Shown here: one piece after another, positions 43,258 to 51,478 of the stretch | Layout: the number at the start of each line of letters is the position of its first letter | Numbering within the stretch: position 1 is the stretch's first letter | DNA from: DAOUMU01 sp034409055 | Lineage (GTDB): Bacteria > Chloroflexota > Anaerolineae > 4572-78 > J111 | NCBI GenBank assembly: GCA_034409055.1 | Contig: DAOUMU010000082.1 | Location: 1-64,000 of the forward strand | Direction of reading: 5' to 3' | DNA length: 64,000 bases | Translations under genes and position numbers: made by a program | The notes under the pieces: generated by a model | Seen by the model: only the letters and a program-made list of their open reading frames with translations | Database searches by the model: none | What the model was told of the DNA's origin: nothing

Positions 43258-43824
43258 ATGCCAAAAGTGAGGGTACACTCCCTTACCGGGGTAGTGGTCG
43301 AACCAACACCCTCAAAGTCGAGCAAATACCAGGAAAAAACTCTGCTGAAGAGGTCCAAGGTGATTAAGGCTAGCTTGATTGGAGCCGTCATTGGCTTTAT
43401 TTATGTGATGGGGTTAACGCTCTTGTCGCCTTTTTGTACGCTTTGCTTCACCCCCTTGCTGGGCATAGGGGTGGGCTATTTGGCCGGTTGGTTTGATACC
43501 CCCGCAAAATCGGAAGTGAGTTTGTACCGGGGTGGTATTGCCGGTGGCCTTAGCGGAGTCGGGGTCGTGGTTGGACAGATGCTGGCCACTTTGGTGAACG
43601 GTATTCTGGTTACTAACTCGGAACAGTTACCGGAGTTAATGCGTGAGATGGGCTTCTCCCAATTTCTGATCGCTGATACCGGCGAATACTGGCAGGCCAC
43701 TTTAACCATCAATACTTTCTGTAGTGCCTTCAACCTGGCCGTTGTGGCCGGACTGGGAGCAGTGGGGGGTATGCTCTGGTTTCAGCGGCGAAATAAAAAT
43801 TCACTTTCTACTGCCTCTGTATAA
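43258..43824 (+). CDS. Four-helix membrane protein of unknown function
   Basis: This 188-aa protein has hydrophobic segments at about 40-60, 62-80, 98-120 and 160-178. Cysteines in SPFCTLCFTPLLGIG stand in the second. Gly-rich helix motifs suggest a DUF-type integral protein. The first 30 residues are hydrophilic and the true start may be downstream. It is followed by a soluble gene after 16 bp, probably cotranscribed. Confidence 0.6.
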   Translation: MPKVRVHSLTGVVVEPTPSKSSKYQEKTLLKRSKVIKASLIGAVIGFIYVMGLTLLSPFCTLCFTPLLGIGVGYLAGWFDTPAKSEVSLYRGGIAGGLSGVGVVVGQMLATLVNGILVTNSEQLPELMREMGFSQFLIADTGEYWQATLTINTFCSAFNLAVVAGLGAVGGMLWFQRRNKNSLSTASV

Positions 43825-43840
43825 CAGGAGTTTTTTCTCT

Positions 43841-44206
43841 ATGGATAAAATAGAAGCGGTTCGTCGAGGCCAAGGCTTGATCAAACTGGAAAGCGACTCT
43901 GCCGAGCAAGTTAAACAGGCCATTGAGCAGGTCAGCAAAATCATTGCGGTTGAGGATAATCACGTCAGTTTTGAAGGACATCGAATTGTCGAAGGGCACG
44001 GTTTTGCGCTGACCGTTAACTGTTACGACATTTATGAATGTCCCAATGGCTTTTTGCTGCACACCTATATGGACAAGGGTACTAACTGGGCCGTGGCTGG
44101 CCAAACGCTAGAGACTATGTTGGCCGTGGCACCTGACCAGGCAGTCGCCCGCCGCACCCACGGCGAATTGGTAAAAAAGAATCTCCTTTCGATCCATCAC
44201 CATTGA
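43841..44206 (+). CDS. Uncharacterised soluble protein, 121 aa
   Basis: It starts at ATG 43841 with CAGGAG 12 bases before; a longer frame upstream overlaps the previous gene. The sequence has a helix (SAEQVKQAIEQVSKII), beta strands (ALTVNCYDIYECPNGFLLHT) and a histidine-ending tail. I recognise no family. It may be a small alpha/beta protein acting with the membrane protein before it. Confidence 0.6.
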   Translation: MDKIEAVRRGQGLIKLESDSAEQVKQAIEQVSKIIAVEDNHVSFEGHRIVEGHGFALTVNCYDIYECPNGFLLHTYMDKGTNWAVAGQTLETMLAVAPDQAVARRTHGELVKKNLLSIHHH

Positions 44207-44229
44207 AACGTGGTGCGCAGGTAAAAAGT

Positions 44230-44257
44230 TTGACACAAATTTGGAGAAAAGTATAAT
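44230..44257 (+). promoter_or_regulatory. Promoter of tRNA-Arg
   Basis: TTGACA (44230-44235) and TATAAT (44252-44257) are perfect consensus boxes spaced 16 bases apart, ending 13 bases before the tRNA. Confidence 0.85.
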
Positions 44258-44270
44258 AACTGCAAAACCT

Positions 44271-44344
44271 GCCTCCGTAGCTCAATTGGATAGAGCATCA
44301 GTCTTCGGAACTGAGGGTTGGGGGTTCGAATCCCTCCGGAGGTG
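44271..44344 (+). tRNA. tRNA-Arg (anticodon UCG)
   Basis: A full cloverleaf can be folded: acceptor GCCTCCG/CGGAGGT (one G-U), D-arm GCTC..GAGC, anticodon stem TCAGT/ACTGA around loop CTTCGGA, and T-arm GGGGG-TTCGAAT-CCCTC (imperfect at the last pair). CCA is not encoded. The anticodon TCG reads CGA and related arginine codons. Confidence 0.93.
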
Positions 44345-44363
44345 CTTAGATGAGTTACACTGT

Positions 44364-44414
44364 GTCCCGGTAGCTCAATAGGATATCCACTTTGTAAGCG
44401 GTCGGTTGTCGGTT
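44364..44414 (+). pseudogene. Truncated tRNA-Thr (UGU) remnant
   Basis: GTCCCGGTAGCTCAAT starts like a tRNA acceptor and D-arm. The anticodon region CCACTTTGTAAGCGG has UGU in the loop. The D-arm lacks about five bases (GAGCA). The T-arm breaks off after GGTTGTCGGTT where a repeat beginning GGGTGCATTTCA starts. The 3' acceptor half is gone. Confidence 0.65.
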
Positions 44415-44505
44415 TGGGTGCATTTCAATTTGGGGGCAGATATATTATGGAGTCGAGGCTTCGGCCGATCGTGGCTCCGTTTGGACCGGCTGAAGCCTCG
44501 ACTCC
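44411..44505. repeat. Repeat with GGGTGCATTTCA end and GGAGTCGAGGC hairpin
   Basis: The left end GGGTGCATTTCA matches the termini near 8483 and 17514. Inside, GGAGTCGAGGCTTC.GCCG (44449-44467) pairs with CGGC.GAAGCCTCGACTCC (44487-44505). One arm is shared with 17431-17450. It abuts the broken tRNA-Thr. Confidence 0.6.
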
Positions 44506-44604
44506 AAAGGTTTAACCAGTTGCTAAATCATAACTCGCTCCAAAACTGAAACGTATCCGTTGATTTTAATCGACGGACGGTTTCTAAGTTGTTACTTGTC
44601 AAAT

Positions 44605-44637
44605 AAAAAACCCCACCGAGTCCCGGTGAGGTTTTTT
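44605..44637 (-). terminator. Bidirectional terminator at the end of the lasso/surface gene run
   Basis: AAAAAACC.CACCG and CGGTGAGGTTTTTT pair around a short loop, with one bulge. A-run and T-run on either side let it work on both strands. On the minus strand it follows the last gene of a 19-kb co-directional run. Confidence 0.8.
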
Positions 44638-44746
44638 GTTTGTTGCAAACGCTAAAAAATAAGGGTTAACCTGATCCGCAATTATTACCAGTAGGGCAAT
44701 CAACTGAGGACTGGTCATAAACTACGCAATACACAAAGCTGTTTTA

Positions 44747-46816
44747 TCATCGTGGAACGTTTGGCAAACTCCCAACCAATGTCTCTAACTCATCTCCAGC
44801 CTCCTCCACCTGGTCAATGCAACTCGCTACCAAAAGTGCAGTCGCCTCTTTTGTGCCACCATCTTGAGTATCGAACCATTCGTCCATCAGCCCAACAGCT
44901 TCGTTGCACATATCTAGACCACTGGTCAGCTTTTGATGTACGTCTTCTGCTTCTGGTGGAGGAGAAACTTTGTCAACTTCTTGGATAAATCCTTGAATCT
45001 TGGGCTTAAAAGACGAGAATTTGCTTCGGAATTCATCCAGAGTTAACTCACCGTTGCGATAAGCAAGAGCGGATGCTCCAAACTTTTCTCCAGCCTCTGT
45101 AATCTTTTCGCCTAATTTGGCTACTGCTTCAGCATATGCCAGCAAGGCTGCCTGTTCACTGTCAGACTCTGTTTCCTCCTCAGGTGTTGGTTCCCCAGAA
45201 GACTTGTTAGCGCTCGTCGGTCTCTCTGATAGTTCGTTAGAGCCTGGTTCGATAGCATTAGTAGTCTCATCTTTGCTGAAGTCATTTGGCAAGATAAAAC
45301 CCTGTATTTCTAACTCAGTCTCAGGTGGAATTGTTAAATCAGCCTGAGAAATACCAGCTATTCGCATACATTCAGAGGCTTCTTCTTCAGACAAGATACA
45401 GACAAACATGAGATGTTCCTCAGCCAGTGCAGGTATAGAAGATAGTTGATTGACAGCGGTTTCGCCAATCTCAAAGTCTTGCTGAATGGTGCCACCTTGC
45501 CAATGCACCCGTACCGGGCCTATGCCTTTGACAAACCAGTAAACAGTGGTCAGCTTTACAATCTCAGTAGCGGGCATAGTTTGGCTACTGAAACTAAAGT
45601 CAATGTCCAGTTCGAGGTCAAGTTTCTGTTCTATGCGTAACGCTTCTCGTGGTCCTAACGGCGTTTTCAAGGTTTCAAAGCCGGTTGGAGTGTAAACCGC
45701 TACGGCCCGCCCGTGGCTGATATGGCCCACCACCGGCCTATCCTCCTGGCGGGCCTCAATCGTGCCAGTGACATCGTATTCTTGAGTCCAAGAGTTTCCA
45801 ATTTTTTCGATCACTTCCGGGTGAGGTAGAAATATGCCACGTGGGTTGCTGAAGTTAAGATTACCTAATTCGGTAATTCTGCGCATATCCCCCAGGTAAC
45901 TACCCCCCAAACCCTCTTGATAGCACACCAGGTTGAATTGGATGTTCCGACCCTCGTATTGGGTACTCAGGTAGACCTCATTGTTTAGAACGTTATCTAC
46001 ATGTTGGCTGTATGAGGTATCTGCACTATTGTAGGTCCACGCGGTGCCGGGTCGTAACGGCCAATAGGCATGCGCGCACCAACCCGGATCAGGTTGGGAG
46101 GCAGCGTTATCAGACAAGGACAGAGGATCTGCAGATGGTTGCGATACATCCGACGTGTCTGATTGTGTCTCCTCTGAGACTGGTGCTGCCGTAGTCACTG
46201 CTTCCACGGCAACAACTTGCGATTGGAGATTACCGGCAGAGGCTGGCACGGCGTTAACCCTTGTTTCATCGTCAAGGGTAACAACAACAGTCCCCTCCAC
46301 CGCTACTGCCTCACCCTGTAGAGCGAGCCAGCTTCTCAGTTGAGCAATGTCTAGTTTGGCCTGTCTTAGATAGTTAGCCAACGGGGTTTGAGCTATGTCA
46401 ATTTCAACGGGCAGCGTGGTATCTAACTGAACCACCGTGTCTACAGTGATCGTCTGGTTGAAAGCCACAGGTATAACTGTATCTATGGGAAAATCTGTCT
46501 TTACTGGCACATCGAGTTCAATTTCGCTGGCTCCCATCTGAAAGGGCATCGTCAACACCTGGTCAATGGGGATGACGGTGTTGAGTGGTATATCCATAGT
46601 TTGGTTGAAGGGTACATCTGCTTTTATCGGCACAGCTTGGTTCACTTCGATATTGTAGACAATTACCTCATTTGCCAGATTATCCAGCGTGGCTTCAACC
46701 TCATTTAAGGTTTCAATAGCGGTGAGCCGGGCCAGATTGAGAACGTCAAGCAAAAGCAGATTCAGAATCAGCAGAATAATCACCAAGCCCCAAAGAATCG
46801 GTATTGATCGCTGCAT
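44747..46816 (-). CDS. Membrane-anchored protein with repeated beta strands and coiled-coil end
   Basis: This 689-aa protein has one N-terminal membrane helix (residues 7-27). A region of about 120 residues follows with alternating V/I-P-x-D/N motifs (IPLNTVIPIDQVLTMPF, VPVKTDFPIDTVIPVAF), seen as a conserved N-terminal part in Chloroflexota surface proteins. Residues about 255-455 resemble DUF3108-type outer beta barrels or sandwiches (PLRPGTAWTYNSAD, FVKGIGPVRVHW). A low-complexity Ser/Glu stretch precedes a helical C-terminus (LAYAEAVAKLGEKITEAGEK). Function is unknown. It is the last gene of the run. Confidence 0.65.
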   Translation of the reverse strand: MQRSIPILWGLVIILLILNLLLLDVLNLARLTAIETLNEVEATLDNLANEVIVYNIEVNQAVPIKADVPFNQTMDIPLNTVIPIDQVLTMPFQMGASEIELDVPVKTDFPIDTVIPVAFNQTITVDTVVQLDTTLPVEIDIAQTPLANYLRQAKLDIAQLRSWLALQGEAVAVEGTVVVTLDDETRVNAVPASAGNLQSQVVAVEAVTTAAPVSEETQSDTSDVSQPSADPLSLSDNAASQPDPGWCAHAYWPLRPGTAWTYNSADTSYSQHVDNVLNNEVYLSTQYEGRNIQFNLVCYQEGLGGSYLGDMRRITELGNLNFSNPRGIFLPHPEVIEKIGNSWTQEYDVTGTIEARQEDRPVVGHISHGRAVAVYTPTGFETLKTPLGPREALRIEQKLDLELDIDFSFSSQTMPATEIVKLTTVYWFVKGIGPVRVHWQGGTIQQDFEIGETAVNQLSSIPALAEEHLMFVCILSEEEASECMRIAGISQADLTIPPETELEIQGFILPNDFSKDETTNAIEPGSNELSERPTSANKSSGEPTPEEETESDSEQAALLAYAEAVAKLGEKITEAGEKFGASALAYRNGELTLDEFRSKFSSFKPKIQGFIQEVDKVSPPPEAEDVHQKLTSGLDMCNEAVGLMDEWFDTQDGGTKEATALLVASCIDQVEEAGDELETLVGSLPNVPR

Positions 46817-46881
46817 AGTTCGCTCTCTTCCTTGCTATCTAACTTTCAATAATCCTTATTGCTCAAATTTGCTTTACTCTC

Positions 46882-48201
46882 CTAGCTGCCTTTTAGAATG
46901 ATTGGCAGAAAAACCTCCGGAGAACCTAGTGATGATCTTGACACGATGGTGAGAGGATTGAAAAAATATTTTTCGTAAGTGGGGCCAACGTTGTCTTGCC
47001 CACTGAGGACAAAGAACCAACTCTCAAGAATGAACTCTTGGTTCACGTTTCCTTCGAACGAGAAGCCTGTCTCACCATAGGAGCCAGGCTGCCCGGTGTC
47101 ATTACTCTCCGGAGTGCTGTTATCTCTGTAAAAGTTTGTCTGTATCCCACCCACCGGTGTGGGGTCGGTCACCTGGATCAAGCGGCCGCTACTGTGGCTA
47201 ACCTGGTTCCATTTACTCGCCGGGGTTCCGGCTATCCCATCCGGGTTACCATCGATGATAACTCCACCAGGGGTGTTGGCGTTGTAGAAGGTGGCCGGGG
47301 AAACTCCGCTATCAAAATCGACAGAGGTGCGGATGCTGGAGATGTCAATGTAGGGAGGGATATCCATGGTCACGCCAACGATTGTTTGCAGCAGGGAAGC
47401 ATAAGCCAGAGTTGTTGTTCTCAGGCTCGCATCAATGTTATCAGAACTAACAGTCTGGTATAAAATGAGCCTGACCGGGCCGTCTTTAACCGGAGCGGGG
47501 GCTGGCGGAGCCCCCAGGTCGTCTTCGGTCACGGTTATTGGGCCTATAATTGGTGCGTTAAGATCAATACGCAACTTGCTCCGATCCAAGATGTCCACGC
47601 CGCTCCCGTTCAGAGCCAGATAGTTCGGACCGAAGTGAGTTGTGGCGAAACCCAGTTCATATTGGCTCGCGATGATATGCTGAGTAACGACAATGTATCC
47701 AACGTAATCGTCACTGAATGTGGCAGACAGCTCGCTGGAGCGAACCAGGTAAGCCCAGCCTCTCCTGGTCGGGTCGGTGGGGTCAGAAACTTCAATTTCA
47801 TACCAGGTAGCGCTGATAGGTAAAGTCATTATCAGCGAGGCCGTATCCGGTGCTCGGTCTCCCAGGTCCTTGGCCATGAAGACGATTTCGTCGTTGGCGT
47901 CCAGTAGGCCATCCTCGGTGGTTGTATAACTGCCGCTCGCCGTCACCTCGTCCACCTGGAAGGGGATTTGTCCCCCCCAGTCAGTGCCGGTATAGGTATA
48001 GATGAATAGATGTTGGACCGGGGTGCCGATCAGGGAGGCAATGTCTGCCCCTTTGATGACCACTGGCTCCAGGTCTCTATTCAAGGTTTTGGCCTCAGTG
48101 ACTGGGCCAGCGAGCGCTCGGCTCGTCAGCCCGACACTAACGATGATCAGGCCTAACAGAATCAATAGAACGAATAAACGTTTGCGGATATAACCTGCCA
48201 T
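46882..48201 (-). CDS. Secreted protein with FLPIILK tail (paralogue of next gene)
   Basis: This 439-aa protein has a signal peptide (1-31; LLGLIIVSVGLTSRALAGP). The main domain (about 40-400) is shared at high identity with the first 415 residues of the gene at 48214-50187: GTPVQHLFIYTYTG, GGQIPFQVDEVTASGSYTT, SATWYEIEVSDPTDP, FYNANTPGGVIIDGNPD. It ends PEVFLPIILKGS. The domain is an uncharacterised beta-rich family found in this phylum. The gene follows its paralogue by 12 bp and is a tandem duplicate lacking the DUF11 repeats. Confidence 0.75.
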   Translation of the reverse strand: MAGYIRKRLFVLLILLGLIIVSVGLTSRALAGPVTEAKTLNRDLEPVVIKGADIASLIGTPVQHLFIYTYTGTDWGGQIPFQVDEVTASGSYTTTEDGLLDANDEIVFMAKDLGDRAPDTASLIMTLPISATWYEIEVSDPTDPTRRGWAYLVRSSELSATFSDDYVGYIVVTQHIIASQYELGFATTHFGPNYLALNGSGVDILDRSKLRIDLNAPIIGPITVTEDDLGAPPAPAPVKDGPVRLILYQTVSSDNIDASLRTTTLAYASLLQTIVGVTMDIPPYIDISSIRTSVDFDSGVSPATFYNANTPGGVIIDGNPDGIAGTPASKWNQVSHSSGRLIQVTDPTPVGGIQTNFYRDNSTPESNDTGQPGSYGETGFSFEGNVNQEFILESWFFVLSGQDNVGPTYEKYFFNPLTIVSRSSLGSPEVFLPIILKGS

Positions 48202-48213
48202 TGTTCCTACTCC

Positions 48214-50187
48214 TTAGTTGCTTTTAAGAATGAGCGGCAGAAAGATTAGCGAATCGGGGAACTGAGAGGGTGGTTGTATAGTGAAGGCAACGCTATCCTG
48301 GCCGGTGTTGGAACTGTAAGCGTAGTAAGCGATATTGGTGATGGTTTCGGCGAAAGGTGCGTCGGCGGTCACAATGGCGTTGATGGTAAAGGTTACGCTG
48401 TTGCCGGCAGCGATGGTCACCGTCTCATCCAAATCGTCGCCATTGACGTAAGTGGGTAGGGTGTCGGTAATGCGGACACCAGTGGCGTCTGTACCACCAC
48501 TGTTAGCGACGACAATTGTGTAGAGAAGGGGGTCATCAGGCTGAGCCGGGTCATTGGCCAGGGTCACTGTCTTGGTAATTGATAGCATGGGAGGTGTAGC
48601 CATAGTAAAGGCGGCGCTATCCTGACCGGCGCCGGAGCTATGAGAATAGTAGGCGGTATTGGCAATAGTTTCACCAAGAGGCGCGTCGGCAGCCATAGTA
48701 GCGTTGATGGTGAAGGTTACGCTATCGTCGGCAGCAACGGTCACCGTCTCATCCAAATCGTCGCCATTGACGTAGGTGGGTAGAGTGTCGGTAATGCGGA
48801 CACCGGTGGCATCCATACTACCGCCGTTAGCGACGACGATTGTGTAGGTGATAGGGTCGTCGGGTTGAGCCGGGTTGTTGGTCAGGAGCACTGTCTTGGT
48901 AATTGACAGCAGGGGTTGCAAGTTTGTGGTAACAACTGTAAGAGGGTTGGAAAAATAGGTTTCGTAAGTAGCCCCCACATTATCTCCGGTGGGAAGAAAG
49001 AACATCGAACTCTTGAGGGTAAATATTTGATTCACAGTTCCTTCAAACAAGAAACCGGTCTCGCCGTAGGAGCCAGGCTGCCCGGTGGAAGCACTCTCTG
49101 GTGTGCTGTTGTCTCTGTAAAAGTTTGTCTGTATGCCACCCGCCGGCGTGGGGTCGGTCACCTGGATAAAGCGGCCACTGGTGTGACTAACCTGACTCCA
49201 CTTACTTACCGGCGTTTGGGCTACCACATCCGGGTTACCGTCGATGGTAACTCCGGCGGGGGTATTGGCGTTGTAGAAAGTGGCCGGGGAAACTCCGCTG
49301 TCAAAATCGACCGAGGTGCGGATGTCAGAGATATCAATAAAGTCAGGAATATCCATGTCCACGCCAAAGGTTGTTTGCAGCAGCGAAGCATAAGCCAGGG
49401 TTGTTGTTCTCAGGCTCGCATCAATGTTATCAGAACTGACAGTCTGGTATAAAATGAGCCTGACCGGGCCGTCTTTAACCGGGACGAGAGCTGGTGGAGC
49501 GCCCAGATCGTCTTCAGTCACGGTTATTGGGCCTATAATTGGCGCGATAAGGTTGATTCGCAGCTTGCTCCGGTCCAAGATATCCACCCCGCTCCCGTTC
49601 AGAGCCAGATAGTTCAGGCCAAAGTGAGTTGTAGAAAAACCCAATTCATATTGACTGGTGGTCACGTGTTGAGTGGCGGTAGTGTAGTCAACGTAATCAT
49701 CAGTAAATGTAGCAGATAGATCGCTGGAGCGAACCAGGTAAGCCCAGCCTTTCTTGGCCGGGTCGGTGGGATCAGAGACTTCAATCTCATACCAGGTAGC
49801 GCTGATAGGCAAGGTTGCCATTAGCGGTTCCGTACTCGGCGCTCGATCCCCCAGGTCCATAGCCATAAAGACGATCTCGTCGTTGGCGTCTAGCAGGCCA
49901 TCCTCGACGGTTGTATAGCTGCCGCTTGCCGTCACCTCGTCTACCTGGAAGGGGATTTGCCCCCCCCAGGCAACGCCGGTATAGGTATAGACGAATAGAT
50001 GCTGGACCGGGGTACCGATCAGAGAGGCAACGTCTGCCCCTTTGACGACTACCGGCTCCAGGTTTCTGTCCAGGGTCTTGGGCTCACTGACCGCAGCAAT
50101 CGCTTGGCCAATCGATTCGATACTAATGACGATCAGGACTAACAGAATCAATAGAACCAAAAAACGTTTGTGGATATAATCTGTCAT
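48214..50187 (-). CDS. Secreted protein with two DUF11 repeats and FLPLILK tail
   Basis: This 657-aa protein has a signal peptide and the same N-terminal domain as the gene above. Two DUF11-type repeats follow (about 420-640; LTNNPAQPDDPITYTIVVAN, then ATGVRITDTLPTYV, GDDLDETVTV), then the tail LIFLPLILKSN. DUF11 domains usually build surface stalks. Its ATG overlaps the stop of the nucleotidyltransferase gene (TAATG), a strong sign of translational coupling to the lasso cluster. Confidence 0.78.
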   Translation of the reverse strand: MTDYIHKRFLVLLILLVLIVISIESIGQAIAAVSEPKTLDRNLEPVVVKGADVASLIGTPVQHLFVYTYTGVAWGGQIPFQVDEVTASGSYTTVEDGLLDANDEIVFMAMDLGDRAPSTEPLMATLPISATWYEIEVSDPTDPAKKGWAYLVRSSDLSATFTDDYVDYTTATQHVTTSQYELGFSTTHFGLNYLALNGSGVDILDRSKLRINLIAPIIGPITVTEDDLGAPPALVPVKDGPVRLILYQTVSSDNIDASLRTTTLAYASLLQTTFGVDMDIPDFIDISDIRTSVDFDSGVSPATFYNANTPAGVTIDGNPDVVAQTPVSKWSQVSHTSGRFIQVTDPTPAGGIQTNFYRDNSTPESASTGQPGSYGETGFLFEGTVNQIFTLKSSMFFLPTGDNVGATYETYFSNPLTVVTTNLQPLLSITKTVLLTNNPAQPDDPITYTIVVANGGSMDATGVRITDTLPTYVNGDDLDETVTVAADDSVTFTINATMAADAPLGETIANTAYYSHSSGAGQDSAAFTMATPPMLSITKTVTLANDPAQPDDPLLYTIVVANSGGTDATGVRITDTLPTYVNGDDLDETVTIAAGNSVTFTINAIVTADAPFAETITNIAYYAYSSNTGQDSVAFTIQPPSQFPDSLIFLPLILKSN

Positions 50188-51452
50188 TATTGATGCTCCT
50201 TGTATAATAGATTTAGAGCAGCGCCCTGAATGATAGCCCTGAGTACATCTGTAACAATGTGATAGAAAAACTTTAGTGGATGGAGTAAGTAGTGAATAAG
50301 AACGCTAGAGGGATCTAATGAGTAATGATGTATCAGCCAATCTCGGGGTGGTAAAAGTAATCGAACAAGATATCGAAGCTTCTCTGGCCTTCTACCCATC
50401 ACCAGCAGGTCAGGCAGTAGCCGCTTGAGAAAGGGCCGGAAGTAGAAACTAAAGTGGAACCTGGGCATAGGTTGTAACGACAGAACCTTGTCTTCGGGCA
50501 TATATCGTTCGTGCAACCAGCAGCGAAGGGGGTCAGGCCGCACTGCGGTGAGCACGTCCCCTGGCACGCCGAGACCGAGCAACCGTTCCAAAAAATGCAG
50601 ACTGTAGTATACCCCCACCTGTGCCTCTTCGATTCGTACCGTCTCAAGCAGGCGTTCCCAGTCGAGTTTTTCAGCCTGATCGCGTACAATGAAGGCGATA
50701 TCTGAGAACCAATTCAGGCGGGTGTAATTGTGATAGTGCAAGTGGATGCACAGGTAGGCCAACTGGTCTTCCAGAGACAAGCTTTTAACCGGCACACCCT
50801 TCAGATCCACCCATATTGCCCGCCGCCAAAACCTCTCTACATCGCGGGATGCCAGCCCGACGTGGAGAAAGTCGTCATAATGCACTTCTATCCGCATCCC
50901 ACTTTCTCTATGCCAGTACTGTTGATGTTCTCCAGTTCTGGCCTGGGGCACAAGCTTGGGTGGCGGCTGCGGCCAACCCATAGCGACTCTAAACCCCATA
51001 TCCACCAATAAGTGGTGCATAATGGTCCAGTCTCGCTCTCGCACTATCAGGTCCAGGTCACTGAATAGACGCAGGAAAGGATTAGGGTAGACCAGATAAG
51101 CTAAGACCGGCCCCTTTAACACCATGTAGTCCACGCCAGATTCCGCCAGTTGGGCCAGCACTTTGCCAATTTCGACATACAGCGACATCATGCACATAGT
51201 ACAGAGACGGTATGCCTGTTGGACCCACTGCCGAAACTCCAGCGGGGGATAGTCTCGAGGTTCCCACCGCGTTAGGTAACGGTGGGTCAAGCCAAGCAAT
51301 CCATTGCGACAAACGCCTTGAAAGACCTCTTCCCAATCGGCGTCTAAGTAGTGCAACGGTCGCTGTACATCGCCGGCCGCAAAATCACACAACAGCACCC
51401 GAGTTGCGTCCGATATAGGCGCTCGCACGCACCTCATTTTCTCAATTTGCAA
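50187..51452 (-). CDS. Lasso-cluster nucleotidyltransferase (NTP_transf_5 family)
   Basis: This 421-aa protein of the uncharacterised nucleotidyltransferase family (PF14907) has the core motif YMVLKGPVLAYLVYPNPFLR, SDLDLIVRERDW, where the two Asp residues bind metal. GMRIEVHYDD supplies a third acidic site. Such enzymes occur in lasso clusters that also have an HPr-kinase-like gene and may modify the peptide or phosphate group further (family knowledge; reaction unproven). It lies 26 bp after the exporter. Confidence 0.82.
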   Translation of the reverse strand: MQIEKMRCVRAPISDATRVLLCDFAAGDVQRPLHYLDADWEEVFQGVCRNGLLGLTHRYLTRWEPRDYPPLEFRQWVQQAYRLCTMCMMSLYVEIGKVLAQLAESGVDYMVLKGPVLAYLVYPNPFLRLFSDLDLIVRERDWTIMHHLLVDMGFRVAMGWPQPPPKLVPQARTGEHQQYWHRESGMRIEVHYDDFLHVGLASRDVERFWRRAIWVDLKGVPVKSLSLEDQLAYLCIHLHYHNYTRLNWFSDIAFIVRDQAEKLDWERLLETVRIEEAQVGVYYSLHFLERLLGLGVPGDVLTAVRPDPLRCWLHERYMPEDKVLSLQPMPRFHFSFYFRPFLKRLLPDLLVMGRRPEKLRYLVRLLLPPRDWLIHHYSLDPSSVLIHYLLHPLKFFYHIVTDVLRAIIQGAALNLLYKEHQ

Positions 51453-51478
51453 GGCTCACCCTTTCCGTCATTCGTTTT

